Assembly (NCBI GenBank): GCA_031213475.1
Contig: JARUPZ010000019.1
Coordinates: forward strand, 5,001,896-5,065,895
DNA length: 64,000 nucleotides
DNA from: Nereocystis luetkeana
Lineage: Eukaryota > Sar > Phaeophyceae > Laminariales > Laminariaceae
Reading direction: 5' to 3'
Positions 35,001-47,829 of this stretch are shown here, piece after piece; within the stretch, counting starts at the first letter, position 1, and the number at the start of each line of letters is the position of its first letter. Both the position numbers and the translations under genes were made by a program. Under the pieces are notes generated by a model. That model was not told where the DNA came from, ran no database searches, and saw nothing but the letters and a program-made list of their open reading frames with translations.

Positions 35001-38000
35001 TTCAAGAAGGTATATAGATGATCGAAGATACCTTTGTCGCTAATCTATGCCCGCTTTGTTTGAACAATTGCTACGGGGAGCACCGCGCTTTGGTTGAGTA
35101 TTGTGGCACTCTGGTGTCAATACTGCTGCGACTGGTTGTTGGCAAGTATGGAATTGTAGAGCCTTCGGAAACACTTTCCCGAGCAAGAACCACTGCTGCA
35201 CAACATGCATATGTGCATAAAACTGCAGCTGCGTGTTGGGGTATCATCTGTTGTTTTTTTTTACGTACTAGATCGTAGACATCCTGCGCACTCGGGGTCC
35301 GTTCTGGTTCTTTTTCTGCGGGAGATGTAAAGATGAAGATATGATACCGAATACAAGACGAAAGTACGGCATGAATTCCGCGGTCACAAAAAAAAACTTG
35401 AAAACATAAGAGAATTGTTGAAAAGTTTTATTATTTGCGCGTGTGTAGTTTCGCGGAGAAACCCCTGCACCCTTGACAGATCATCAACAAAAATAGCCCA
35501 CCAACGTGCGTCACTAGCGGTGTCACAACGTCAGCCAGGAGGCACGCTCTACGCTTCGGAGCTGATTGTGATTGATTGTACCATCACCCTACCGTACGTA
35601 TCACCCTCTGCGACTCCAATACGCGTCGAGTAATTCGGGGCAGGTTGGGGCTGTGGGGCAGACTTTGGAGTGCTGTACAATTATTGATAAGAGTCCACTC
35701 TGTTTCGTTTTTTCGTCGGTGTTGGCTGTCCCCAGGCTGGCCGACGATGTTGTTTGTGTCTCGGTTCGTACGCGTTCGTATCATACGCTCGGTTTTCTTG
35801 CGTTGCCTACTCGTGGTCACTCACCCGTACAACTGTCAGGAGTGTCCCAAGTGAATTGAAACACGTTGATTTTTGTATTGCCGAATTCAGAAAATGAATA
35901 GTTCTGCCCTATTTTAATTAAACTTGAACTACTGCTGTAAAAGGGGGTCTGGAAGCGATTTTTTTATTTATTTTTTTGCTACCACGCTTGAGATTCGTAC
36001 CTGGTAGTCATTATAATACCGCCGACATGGCCGCACTGGGCCGTGATGTGAATCTAAACTTTTGATTGGAAGAAAAGTACATTTGCCCCCCGGTACCTAA
36101 CATTAGTCTGCCAGTCGTCTCTCCCTGGTATGATCAACTGGAGATACCGCGCCACAGGGGCCAGTGGGCGACGTTAATGTTTTTGATTGTGTGTTGACTT
36201 TAAACCGTTATTTCTGCACGTCAACGCCCAGCATATCGAGCGACATCGGAGCAGTTCTCTTCCTATCGTAAGTCCAGTGTGTAACCGTACTGCTGTCAGT
36301 GGCCGTTGATTCGCCCCTCCCCCGCACGGAGCCGCTGGTGCCCACATCCTGTTATGTGCAGCAAGAAAAGCTATTGATAGAAAAAAAAGGTTTTTGTTAA
36401 TATGCTTTGTTATGTCCTTCACTGGCGACGAACGACGAACAACAACAAATAATTCGTGATGCCGAATTTTTGCAGTTTCATCGTTTTTTTCAGGATTTTT
36501 TTCGGCATTTATGGCTTGTCGAGATGTTTGAATTGAATTATTAATACTGCTGTCCGTTGTCGACCTCAGTGCATATCAATTGGTCTAAAGTTCGATTTTC
36601 ATGCGACGATCGACGATCAAGTCACCTCTTGGATGTTGGTAGTGGGAGTTTTAGGCCTCCGGCACGACCGCAATCGGTCTTCAACGCCGCTTGTTCGGAG
36701 GCCTTTTTCCTTTTTATTTTTTTGGGTCAGGGTTCAGAGTCTGTGCCGAAATATAAGCCTGTTTTGAGTCTGAGCCGAAGTATAAGCCTCTTTTGGGCTT
36801 TTTGCGGCATAACTTGTGCCGTTTTACGTTTTTTGCAACCCCGTGTTTTGCATCGGATTCGTGTGTATTTCAATGTAACTCCCGAAACCGTATTTTTCCA
36901 AAAAGTCGAAGGCACTCCCTCCTCAGCGCCACCGCAAGTCCCAGACAATAGACCTCTCTCGCGGGAATCGCCGGTTGAAGGCAATCCCATCTTGTGTTTG
37001 AGATGCCCGGCTCTGGAAGTGCTGCCCCAAAGGCAACTCGAAATAATCTAAGCGAAAAAACGAGGCACCGACTCGTGTAGCATCTGCTGGAAGGCAGCAA
37101 CAAAGGGAATCTCGCTCGGGGCGACCTGAAGAATGCTGCTGCACAGTTCTCCTGCTCTTACGAGCAAGTCACGGGTGTGTGGAAGCGGTACCAGCAGCAG
37201 AAGGAAGACGGCGTCGATGTCTACCTGCGCAACGGACGCTTGGGGCACTCCGGCAGACGGGGTACGGACGTCGAAAGTGCCAAAGAGGCCCTCAAGGACA
37301 TCCCCATGAAGAATCGCACCACGATCAGAGCCCTTGCGTCGCAGCTGGGCATGGCCAACAGCACGCTGAAGCGAAATCTCTCTATAACCTTGGCTTGCGC
37401 GCGGCGTCTCGATTCCTCAAGCCGTGCCTCACTGACGCCGGCAAAGAACGGAGGCTGGAGTGGGCCTAAAGTTGGGTGAGGGAAGGCCACGGTGGCGCCC
37501 GTCATTTCGACAACATGCACAACCTCGTCATGGTGGACGAGAAGTGGTTCTACATGTTGAAGCAGGGCCAAAAGTACACAACGTTTTTGGAGGGCGAAGA
37601 AGTACCCATTTACAAGGTCCAGCACAAGTCCCACATCCAGAAGGTCATGTTTCTGGCAGTCGTCGCGCGGCCGCGTAGGGACACCGTCGCCAACCGCAAC
37701 TTCGGCGGGAAAATCGGCATCTTTCCCGTTCACGAGGCAGGTGTCTGCCCAACGCAACAGCAGGAACAGGGCTGCCGGCACGATGGTGACGAAGACGGTC
37801 GAGGTGACGAAGGCGGTCTACAAGGAGAAGATGCTGAACGATGTGTTTCCCGCCATCAAGCGCACGTGGCCGGGTGGCCCATCAGACGTCGGCGTGCAAC
37901 AGGACAACGCGCCGGCCCACAGGATTACCGACGACCCGGACATCGTGGCGGCGGGCACCGCTGACGGCTGGAACATCGGGCTCATCAACCAGCCACCCAA

Positions 38001-40735
38001 CAGCCCTGACACGAACATCCTCGACCTGTTTTTTTTTTAACTCGATCCAGTCCCTGCAGGACCGCACGACGCCGCGCACGGTGGACGAGCTCATCGAGGA
38101 GGTCCGGAGGGTGTTCGCCGCACAGGAATCGGCTGTCGTTGGAAGGGTCTGGACGACCTACCAGGCCGTTCTTTCGGAGATCATGCTGGCTAAGGGCGAC
38201 AGCACGTTCAAGCTCCCTCACCTGCACAAGCGGACTGCTTAGCGTCGTGGTGTGGCGATCCCCGCGTCCATGCCAGTCAGTGAGGAAGCATGCCTTGCGG
38301 CTACCGAGTGACGCGGGGAAGGGGGGGGGGGGTTGCTCCGCTGCTCGTACTGGTGGGGGCGACGAGTGTTTTTTACACTGCTCCTGTGCGCCGCTGCTGC
38401 TGTAGATGGTGTTGGTGCTGCTGTACCGATACTGGTAGTGGAATGTCTGCAATGATTTCGCGGTGCCGCGCGGGTGAGGGCAACGCTAAGGTTAATGGAA
38501 AAAACCATAAAAAAGGCGCCTCATGGCAAAAAATGATGAATTATGTGAAAAACCCGGGGATGGCATCCAGGCATCCCCTGGCCACCCCGGGGATTTTTTC
38601 GCCCATCCCCCCCCAAAAAATCCTCCTCAATGCTTTCCTTCCTTCAATTCGACTATTTCACTTGATTATAGTGTGGTTTCAAATCAGGCTTATATTCTCG
38701 TCATTTTTAAAAAAAGGCGTACATTTCGGCGCAGATGGGTACTGGGTACCAAGCACCAAAGCCACGGGAGACGCCATACGTGAAGATAGCTCCTATACGC
38801 GGGTCTCCGCTGGCTCCACAGCGTTCTACTCTTTTTACGCCGGCAGGTGCCCCGTGCGTCGACTATCTAAACGAGCTTCCCCTGTAGTTTCAAAGTTTAT
38901 TATTTGATTTCTTCTGGCTGTCAACGCGAAGGATCAGACGCCATTAATTCTGCTCCCAGCTACGTATGCACTTGAAAATGTAGGTGTATGGTTCGGATTC
39001 AAATTTCGTTCTCAAAGTTTACGTACGAAAGACTGCTTCAAAAAGTAAAGAAGGAGCGGGGGGTAAGGCAGGGAGGCATGAATGTTCGATGATGGCAATG
39101 AGATGATTCTGTTGATAATGCTGTACCGGTAGGTTTTATTTGGTGATGTCATACGTCTTTGTACAGGAGTATCGAACGGAGCTCCTCCCGCTCATTGTAC
39201 GTACAGTATACGTATTTTTGAAGATTTTGTTGTCTCCAATATTCAATATTCCATGTCTCAATTATTCCATAAACAACGCCAAATACAATTTGCGCGATTT
39301 AAACTACAAAAAAGGCGAACGAATGAAATGTACCGGGAAGGAAATGTGGGGGTGGATACCTGGGAAGTGCGCCTCTCCATATAATGCTCGTTGCGGCGTG
39401 GGTAGAGCTCCTCTGGGATAGTTGTTCTTTCATACATTAACTCTCAAAGCATGGAGTCCGTGGTCACGCAAAGGTTCTGGAGCCCTATTATATTACCAGG
39501 TAGTATGTAGGAAGATCCGAAGAATCACAAAAAATCAAAGGTAGGGTGGGGACCGTTTTTTTATGAGCAATGATTCGAAGCTGCGGCGTGGTGTTGGTTG
39601 CATTACCAGCTCGCCCTTTTGTTGGCATACTTCGAAGTAATACAATTATTGATATCGGGGAAAATATTTTGCGAGCTGCGCAGTCTTTTTCGATTACTAC
39701 TGAAATCAAGCCTTGGACAAAAAAAAGTTGTATCGCTAAATGCGATGCTGTGAAACACTGCTGTGTATGTACAAGTATATACGGTTGCAATACATCAGTT
39801 TCCAACGGGGCGCAACGACGTCAAGACCGATGAGCCGCGATTTTTTGTGGCGACAAAACGTTGCACCGTGATTGGTGATTGCTGCTCGACGAGTTGATGA
39901 CGGTGCGTGCGTGTCTGCAGCCACAAGATAAGTTATCAGTAGGCGTCTCCACCACAGCAGCAGTAGGAACGATAGCGGCACTACCTCAAGAGCTCTAAAA
40001 TGCTAAGTAGGCGCCGGCACTCGGCGGGGTCATCAACCACTACTCTGTTTTTGTACTGCAGCACGGCAGTCAGTTGAATCCATTGCGAGCTGTGAGGCCG
40101 GTTCCACCCGTCCTTTTATACGGCGATATTCCATACGGACATAGAGGTACCAGGTACCTGGCAAATGTTTACCTGGTAAATGTTTTTTTTTTTAAATAGT
40201 ACCTGGTGTATTTTTAAGGAATCACGATTGCGTACTCGTAGTGTGTGTTCTTTCACGCTGCCGGGCGCATTCGCAAGTTCCTCTCCTTTTCATCTTGGCT
40301 TTTCCAGCCCCATGGACGTGGCTTGCTATTACAGCATTAACGTTGTTCTCCTGCTGTTGGAACCGTGCATGCAACACTTGTGCTATCGTTGGGAATTATT
40401 TGGCACCAATTCCGGTCGCCCCGGTGGTTCAAGTGGTTAACCTCGAATTCTACTTGTTTGAGTCCTGGGTTCGAGCCCCAGGAGGGTCGGACTTTGACTT
40501 TATTTGCAAAAATAAAAAAAAGGGATTCAATTGTTGAGAGCGCCTTGCAGCGTGGGTAGGCACGATTCGATGCGAGTCGACGAGGGAAGAAAAGGCTGAA
40601 ATCTTCTCGCGATAAAAAATGAAGGCACGTACCGTAGCGGGAAGGGGGGAGAAGAGCCTGCTATGTGACCCCGGATCTGAGTTACGAGTTGGAAGGAGAG
40701 AGACAAGAAGATGTGCGAAGATAATGAATGGGATG

Positions 40736-40775
<40 letters not shown>

Positions 40776-43357
40776 GTTTCGTTTCTTTTCCTCGATTGAA
40801 GACGCCCAAGCATTTTTTTTTTTTTTTGCGTCAACCAGGCTTTGCGCTTTTTCCAATGTGCTCCTTTAATCGAACCCTCATCCGCTACTGCTGTCTTCCG
40901 TGTTCGCTGGTACTCTGTTGTTCGTTTTTACCCGCGCTTGGCGAAACAGGTGGCAAGCGACGGACTACGCGGAGTTCCGCCTGAACTACGCGATGCGGAT
41001 GCAGGACCCGTCCATGGAAAAGGATTACGACTACACCGACAACTACACTCCAAACAACGACGAGAACTGCTACGGCTACGACAACGCCAACTGCTACAGC
41101 GGCGGCGGCGGTGGTGGAGGCGGCCGGCTGCAAGGGAGCGAGAATACCGTCCCCTACGCCGTCGCCTCGGTCAACGAGCCCCCCGGGCCAGCTACCGCTG
41201 GGTACCACTGCGGTAACCAGGGTGGGATGCTGTGCGCCTCCTCCTCCTCCCCGCATGTGATGGCCGGGAGAGCGCAGCACGCTCCCACCGCCACCGTGGA
41301 GGGGGTGTTGGTTGTCGCTGCTGCGCCTGCCCCTGCGGTGTTGGCGTCTCGTCCCTACCCTTCCAATGAGTTGTGCCATGGCGGCATGGGCATGGGTATG
41401 GGTCCGGGGGGGAAGCAAAACGGTGGCATGTTCAAGGGCAACGGCGGTGGCGGCGGCCCTGTAGTGGTCTCTACGGGCCAGGGACGTGCTACGAAGTCGT
41501 CTCGCTACGAGATGGTGAGTCATCACCGGGGGGAGGGGGGTATCGATGTACCACAGGCAGCCAGATAGCAAGTGATTGCTTGCTTATTAACGATAGTTAT
41601 CTCTGGTGGTTTGGCGCCTTTTTTTCGCGTTGTTTGGACGGGCGGTGTGATGATGTGTTCAGTTGAAATACTTCGGAGTATACCTCGTACCCTGGTATGT
41701 GTTTGGGTGATGTGTTACCCATACAGGTTGATCTGTGAATCAATGCATGCTTGGTGTGGTGTCTTTGGTCTGTCGCACGTGAAATCGCTCTTTTTACCTG
41801 TCGACATGAAGCACACCCAGTCGGTCATCCTAGAGATTTAGCGTTTTTACAAAAACATACGAAACAGAGATACTACTGCTTCTGGTACGTGTTGTTACCT
41901 GGTATTATACGTACACCGTAATTGTTTCAGTCGTACGTACCAGAGTACAGCCAGTAGCAAGTTTTTTTTTTTTGTTGGTTTGATATGCCCACGAATTCAT
42001 TTTTTACTGCTGCCACTCGTGATTTTGTGTGTGTTCGTGGTTGCGGTCTGTCCAACACGGAGGGTTTTAGCGTTCGTGGCAGTGGCGATATGCCGAGGCC
42101 TGGCGGTAACTCTTGCTTCTTGCTTCCAGCGATGATTTGGTCGGCGAGTCAAAAGGTGTTTCGGAACCGTCCAAACGAACCCGCCCGACTTTGTCCCGGG
42201 AAACCTTGAACTTCAAAAATTCGTTACTGCTGCTGTGTTTGATTTCATACTCGTATGTACTCTTACGATGAACCGATACTTCCTGTGTGTATCCATATCA
42301 ATAGTAACACTATCAATAGGGAGAGAGTACGGTGCGCAGATGAAATTGTTCTCCTGTTTGCCGTAGATATTCATTTGCCTGGTATGATGGTCTGATATAT
42401 ATACATTCGTGTGCCGAGGGCAGTCACCCTCGTCACCGCCTAATCTGAAATTATACTATCAGAACGACAAAAAAAAACAACCCGTGGGTGTAGATTACAG
42501 TTGGTGTATTCTGGTTCCGTGATGATGGAATTGTTTCGTCCCTTGGATTTGTAACTTCGCTTTGTCGCTCCCTCATTATATAGAGGTTTCGCGCCAGCAC
42601 AATCTCGGTAGTTTTGTGGAAATGTACCCGCTCTTTTTCTCCAAATTTGGAATGTTGACAAATGTCGCTTGCAAAGTTAATATTTCTTCCCCCCCTCCCT
42701 CTCCATCCTCCTCGCCAATCATCGTCCTTCAACCCCGTCCCCCGTCTTGTTTCTCTTCAGGCTGCCAGGCCCAGGTCCAACATGAGCCCCGACGAGCAGC
42801 AGCAGAAGCTTGGCTCCCGCCGCCGGGTCGTGGTTGGCGGCGGGGGAGCAGTAGCGCCCCCCGCGCACGCTCACCGCCGCCACCAGGCCCACCCTGGGCA
42901 GCGCGTCACCAGAGGCAGCCGCCCTACACCCGCCTGCTACGGAGGCCGTCGCGACGGTCGGAATGAACCGGGTTACGCGATGCCCCGCGGAAGTAGCTTC
43001 CATTACGGTGGCGGCGTTGGAGTAGGAGGAGGCGGTGGACAGTTTTTCATGAACGGGTACCCCGCGGGAGTGTACGATGCGCCCCCCCCCAGGGCCGCCT
43101 ACGGCAACAACGCCCATTATGGTCACGGTGCGGCCATGGCGGAGGCGTACCTCCCGGTCCAGCAGCACCAGCAGCAGCGGCACCACCACGCGCACGGTGG
43201 TGGCATGGTCGGAGGCGTCGGCGGGGGCGGGACGGCTTACGCCCCGTCCTCGGCAGGGCTCGGTGCTCCCAGAGTTGTGATGGTGCCGGGGTCGAACTCC
43301 TCGCAGTTCAGCATGTGGCGCAGCCAGCTGGTTTTCTCGCCTGTGATGATGCAGTGA
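32058..43357 (+). CDS. Uncharacterised low-complexity protein with a stramenopile-type WWxxxDYxxF motif, 4 exons
   Basis: Function unknown. Model: exons 32058-32282, 33613-34031, 40950-41514 and 42761-43357 (stop TGA), all GT-AG, phases 0/2/0, about 601 residues. Exon 1 is Ser/Asn-rich with an Ala tract. Exon 2 is Gln/Ser/Ala-rich, then becomes conserved-looking: KFVRVGQKVCFSTVVAAVLI, PSSEDISEASKRELW, which continues across the splice as WQATDYAEFRLNYAMRMQD. I recall similar 'VxFSxxVxVxxIP...W(W/Y)xxxDYxxF' stretches in many diatom and oomycete proteins of unknown role. The rest is Gly-, Tyr-, His- and Pro-rich (for example YDYTDNYTPNNDENCYGYDN, GGGVGVGGGGGQFFMNGY) and probably disordered. 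No membrane segment or signal peptide is evident. Exon 1 is less certain: translation could instead start at ATG 33601 with no upstream exon, or at ATG 31842. The 33511-33612 pyrimidine-rich stretch ending in GCGAGCAG supports the upstream exon. Intron 2 is 6.9 kb and full of transposons. Confidence 0.6.
34290..34385. mobile_element. piggyBac-type MITE in intron 2 of the unknown gene
   Basis: TAACCCTTTTAAGAACCGCA at the left and GGACTGCAATCCTAAAACGG at the right. The outer TTAA is only partly preserved. Confidence 0.7.
37003..38242 (+). pseudogene. Mariner-like transposase (plant-type DD39D), broken
   Basis: Tc1/mariner-superfamily cut-and-paste transposase remnant in the same orientation as the host intron. 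Recognisable parts: an N-terminal helix-turn-helix region (KNRTTIRALASQLGMANSTL), the first catalytic motif VDEKWFY near 37535, KVMFLAVVARPR, then GKIGIFPV, the second motif QQDNAPAH near 37898 and the third region PPNSPDTNILDLFFF near 38000-38035. Counting to the Asp of ILD gives 39 residues after the second Asp, as in plant MLEs such as Soymar. The C-terminus is present (KLPHLHKRTA and stop). The reading frame has an in-frame TAG near 37078 and at least two frame changes (around 37470 and 37720), plus a T-run at 38031-38038, so it is dead. I could not identify its terminal inverted repeats. Confidence 0.85.
39425..39545 (-). mobile_element. LINE family B-related 3' tail, reverse orientation
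   Basis: CATTAACTCTCAAAGCATGG followed by AGTCCGTGGTCACGCAAAGG and CTGGAGCCC is the reverse complement of a diverged LINE-B tail block. A close relative with an intact (GTT)n end lies at about 47595-47700. It lies in intron 2 of the unknown gene. Confidence 0.5.
40415..40771 (+). mobile_element. tRNA-derived SINE with poly(A) tail
   Basis: The head GGTGGTTCAAGTGGTTAACC (A-box-like) is followed by CTGGGTTCGAGCCCCAG (B box in a clean T-arm stem), as in a tRNA gene. The anticodon region does not fold well. The body runs about 250 bp and ends in a ~35-base A run. A related 3' body (CCGGATCTGAGTTGCGA, then GAAGATAATAAATGAGAT) occurs at about 2350-2440, supporting a dispersed family. It lies 180 bp upstream of exon 3 of the unknown gene. 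Confidence 0.7.
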
Positions 43358-46300
43358 GTGACGTCAGTCGACTGCGTTCTTGCTGGGCAAGGCGTGTCAC
43401 GGCGGGGGTCTGGGGTGGGCTGGGGGCAAATCTAGTGTGTACAGTGGGAATTATCAGCAGAGGAGCGCTCTAGGGCGACGGCGGGGAAGGCGAAGCAAAA
43501 ACGCCTCTTATTTTTTTTCCGCCATTTTTTGTTCTTTTAGTTGCTTACATATATATTCTTCGTTTTTTTTTTTTTTGGCTCGAGCTTTTGGGGTCATGTT
43601 GCCCCCCCCCCCCCCCGTGCTCGTTGTGGAATGATGTGTGGCGATGGACGACCATCACATGTACCGAACGGTTCGAAGCTTTTGTCCACACTTTTGTCTT
43701 TAGTTTTTTTGTGTGTGTGCTCCTTTTTCCTTCCCCTTTTTTCTCTGTTCCTATAACGTACGTGCACGTTTTGCTGGAGGATGTGGTTTCCGTTACCAAA
43801 AACTAGAAATAAAACATTTTTTCGTCCTTTGAGGCTGAGCGTTTGTTGCCCTGATGTTGGCACGACGCACTCCCTTACCCCCTTAACTCGATGGTTTCTT
43901 TCGGAGGCCGGACGTTTGAGGTGCCCTACGCACACGGTGATCGACCGTGGGGACTGAATTCAGGCGGCCTTTGCTCACGCTGTGGTTTCTCGCTGTCTCG
44001 GGACAAAGGAGGAAAAGGGGGAGGGGGGGGGGGTGGCTCGGGTAGGTGACTTGAGGTCTGTGGTGGTTGGCAGGGGGATGCGGGGAGGGGGGAGGCAGGG
44101 GCTGTGATTTTGTTCGAGAATAAATAGACTCGGGGGCTAGATCGCCCTCGGTGATTTGGGGGACGATGAGTTGTGTTAGCTGTCACTCAACCAGGCTTTT
44201 CTGCCCCCCCCGCCCTCCCATTTTCTCACCCCCTGAAATCAAATATGAGTATAAGGTGTGTTTTGAGTCCCAAGGGTTTTTTTTCGTGTGGAAGCATTAT
44301 CATATAGAGGTGAATGAAGAGGAGGCGCGGAACCCCCGCCCGGAGCGAAGGGGGTGCGCCTTTAGACAGGCGGCAGTGCGCGCGCAACGCGGCGCTCTTG
44401 TACTTATATCGTTGCTCTTGTGCAGGTCGTGAGTGTTCCCGTCATCTTTAACTTACCGAAAACCGAAAAGTGCGTGTTTTTTTTTTTTCTTCTAGATTTC
44501 CGAGTTACGAGTTATGAGTTTTTTTTTTTTGCTTTTTTCGTGTATGAGGTTCTGTATAATCGTGCTCGTGATACGTGTTTCCCCCCCCTCTTGTGTTCTT
44601 GTCTGTTTTTTTTTTTTTTGCTTCCTGTCGGCTGGTGTGCTGATAATGGAGCGCGCATGTTTCACATCGTATTTTAATTGCTTTATGAATGCCATACATA
44701 CTTACCTGGTATACATACGAAAAGGTGTATTGGCTTTTGCTTGAGTACCACCGTGTGCGTTCGGCGATTTACTTTTCGCTCCCTGGTTGTATTTGTTTCG
44801 TGCTTTGTACTTTTGTGCTTTTTTTCCCTCTTAGTTAGGCCTTGAGAAAAGTCATAGTTAACAGGTGGACGGGAGAGAGAAGATTACAAGTTGTCGGTGT
44901 TTTCCCCTCGGAGTGTCGGTGGATTCTAGTTAGGTCCCATGCGGAAAGGTTTTCTGGTGTGTGTTTTTTATTTTTTATTTTTTGCTTGGTACTAGAAAAT
45001 GAGGGTGTCATCGAGGCATTCAAAACAACGTTTTGAGTGCCCCCTCTCCAAGCGCAACAGCTGTAAACCCCATATAGATCTGCAGAGCTAAAAACGTGTT
45101 CCTTTGTGGTGGTGTATGTTATAGGGAGCGTACGAGTCATGAAGTCACATATACATACTCGAGACACGCGCGCGGGAGAGAGAGAAGAAGGGGTGGAAGA
45201 GGGAGGGGGGGAGGGGGGCTGGTCGACTATTGATTGAATGCAGTGATTTTGTGTGTACAGGGTAGAGCAACCGGGGAACTTTTTTCAGTTCCGAACGAAG
45301 GCATCGACGTGTCCCCACAGTTTTTGCTGGCGTTTGACCAGCCCTTTATATACGTTGCCTGGCGCGTACAGGAAGGGGGGGGGGGGGGGCGGCGCTCGAG
45401 CCTGCATCGTGTGATGTTTTCATTGCAATGTAGTTTGCCGGTGTATCCTTACTACTTACGATAAGCGTCTAAGACTTGGGGTCGTCACGTCTTCTTGAAA
45501 GGGAGATTTCTTCGTCGAGAAACTAGGACCGCCACCGGCGTGTCCCGATTGGGATAGTTTTGTAGATTTTTTTGCTTAGCCTGGGACGGTCGTGCGTGCG
45601 GTGCGTACGTAGGTACGCACATACGCTCGTGTTCTTTCTCGTGTTGTCGTGATGGAAATTCTTTCAAAATATCCGTGTGTTTTTTTCTTTATTATTTTGT
45701 GTCGGTAGTGGGCGGAACTGGGTCTGGTCGGGTCGGGAGGGGCCGGAGGCGCGTCCAGACGCTCCTGCGCCGCTGATAGGTCTTGCCTTGTGCGAGACGG
45801 ATTGGTTAGGTACGCGCCGACCGCAAGGTTATGTACACATGGTATTGAACACGCAGCGGGGGGGGGAGGCGGTGGTGGTGGGAAGGGAATCGGGGAATAA
45901 ATGTCACCGCTGTACGCAGCTACTATCGGTACCTGCGGCAGGAGGGAAATAGGCGAAGTGAAAGACCGAAGCGAAGCCTTCTTGGCGATCATGGAGTCCT
46001 CTCCCGGTGGCGTTGTGTGTTGATTTTTTCCGGTGCCTGACGGGTTGTTAGTGACTTTCCGGGAAGATTTCCATGTTTACGCGAGAATCGTTTACAAACT
46101 TTGTTTTTGGTGGGTGGGTGGGGGTGGTTATCGAGGTTTGGAGGTTTTAGTCGTCTGTTCGTTTTATAGTGGTGAAGCGAAGGCATGGAGCGATCAATAA
46201 TAGTAGTATGTGTAGACTTGCTGTCAGTGATTTCTTTCGTACCTGGTACACCGGAGCCACACACGGCCGTTTTGGTTATATATATCATCGTAGCAGCAGG

Positions 46301-46852
46301 GTACCCCGGTATGTATCCGGTGTTTGGCGCTGACTGTATTATCTTACGTTTTCTGGGCGAAAAAAGACGTCGTGGTAGAGCTATAATATCCATCTGGTTT
46401 TGTGTTCTGTATGGGACGGATCTCCCCGATCCATCCGGTTGTGTCTGGGACGGATCTGGTCGATCAGGGAATCAACTGAAACTCTGCTGCGGACACGTTC
46501 GTCTCGTTTCTAGTGTAGCGTTCTTGATAGCTATTCCGGCGGCAACGGTTTTCACGTCAAGCGACTTAGAAACGTGCTGTAGACGTGGGAATGCGGGTTC
46601 CGTCGGAATGAAAACAATTTTTGTGTCAACGTGTATTCTACATTTGACTGGCTACAATTCTTCTGTGGGAGTCTCAGCACAATAATAAAGGAAATAAATG
46701 TACTTGAAAGAGTTATTCTTCTGCCGAACACATGTGTGTGTTTGACCAAGTTTTTTTGGTGAGGTCGAACACCATATACTCCTCGTATGTGATGAACTTT
46801 CTTTTGTTTTCTCGTCACTTTGGCGATGGGAAAGGATTTGATTCACGGCACC

Positions 46853-47134
46853 CAAGAGAGTCCTACGAGTACCGCTCCTTCTGTGCTACCGGGTATACCT
46901 CACATCCGACATTGTGGCTGCTGCTGTGTCCATCTCCTCCTACACTACTACTTCCCCTATTAATATTAATTCTCAGTATGTAGAGCTAAGTCTCAAGAGA
47001 GTCCTACGAGTACCGCTCCTTCTGTGCTACCGGGTATACCTCACATCCGACATTGTGGCTGCTGCTGTGTCCATCTCCTCCTACACTACTACTTCCCCTA
47101 TTAATATTAATTCTCAGTATGTAGAGCTAAGTCT
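46853..47134. repeat. 141-bp tandem duplication
   Basis: Two adjacent copies, 46853-46993 and 46994-47134, beginning CAAGAGAGTCCTACGAGTAC and ending TCAGTATGTAGAGCTAAGTC. By eye I see no internal differences, so the duplication is recent or homogenised. Confidence 0.9.
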
Positions 47135-47375
47135 CTGTTTTGGTAAATGCAAATCTGTCTGTCTGTCTGTCGTCTGTCTGTCCGCATCTGTCCGCAAGAC
47201 TTATATTTTCGAACACTTTCCAATGGCCGAGATATAAGCTCGTTACAGATGATATTCGTACGACGTGTTCGACCCTTGCGGACCTTATGTACTGAAGCAT
47301 CCCATACCATCTGGCAAATTTAGCCATATAATACATCCACGACATCGTACCATGGTACCATACCGCAAACGTACC

Positions 47376-47464
47376 ATACCAGATACTGAGTGTTTTCCCG
47401 TCCCATACCAGATACTGAGTGTTTTCCCGTCCCATACCAGATACTGAGTGTTTTCCCGTCCCAT
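47376..47464. repeat. 29-bp tandem repeat, three units
   Basis: CCATACCAGATACTGAGTGT followed by TTTCCCGTC, repeated three times without visible change, in a longer stretch rich in CATACCA words. Confidence 0.9.
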
Positions 47465-47829
47465 ACCGTCAACACATACCATCATACCACATACGGTGGT
47501 TTTCCCATATCCACATACACCATACCAACATATCCCATATCCCATACCGTATTTGTTCCATATAGTATTTATCAAGTCGCGTACTAGTACCATCATTGTT
47601 GTTGTTGTTCTCACATTAACGCTCTGACGAAGGAGTCCGTGGTCACACAGAGGTGCTGGAGCCCTAGGAAAATCCGAGAAACGAAAGAAAATCGAAAATT
47701 CGGCTGCCTCAAAATACACGAGACGAAGAAAGCGTACACGAGCATACCATGTACCAACATGCCAGGTATTATGATATCACACCAGGTAGGCACACGAAAA
47801 GAGCAATCTCTCTGAACCCAAGATAAATA

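Noticed and set aside
40415-40500. Candidate tRNA gene
   Set aside because: A good T-arm and A/B boxes, but no sound anticodon arm or acceptor stem, and it is followed by a SINE-like body and poly(A).
46185-46685. 166-codon + strand frame with hydrophobic stretches
   Set aside because: No recognisable family, ordinary flanks, and similar to chance frames elsewhere in the intergenic region.
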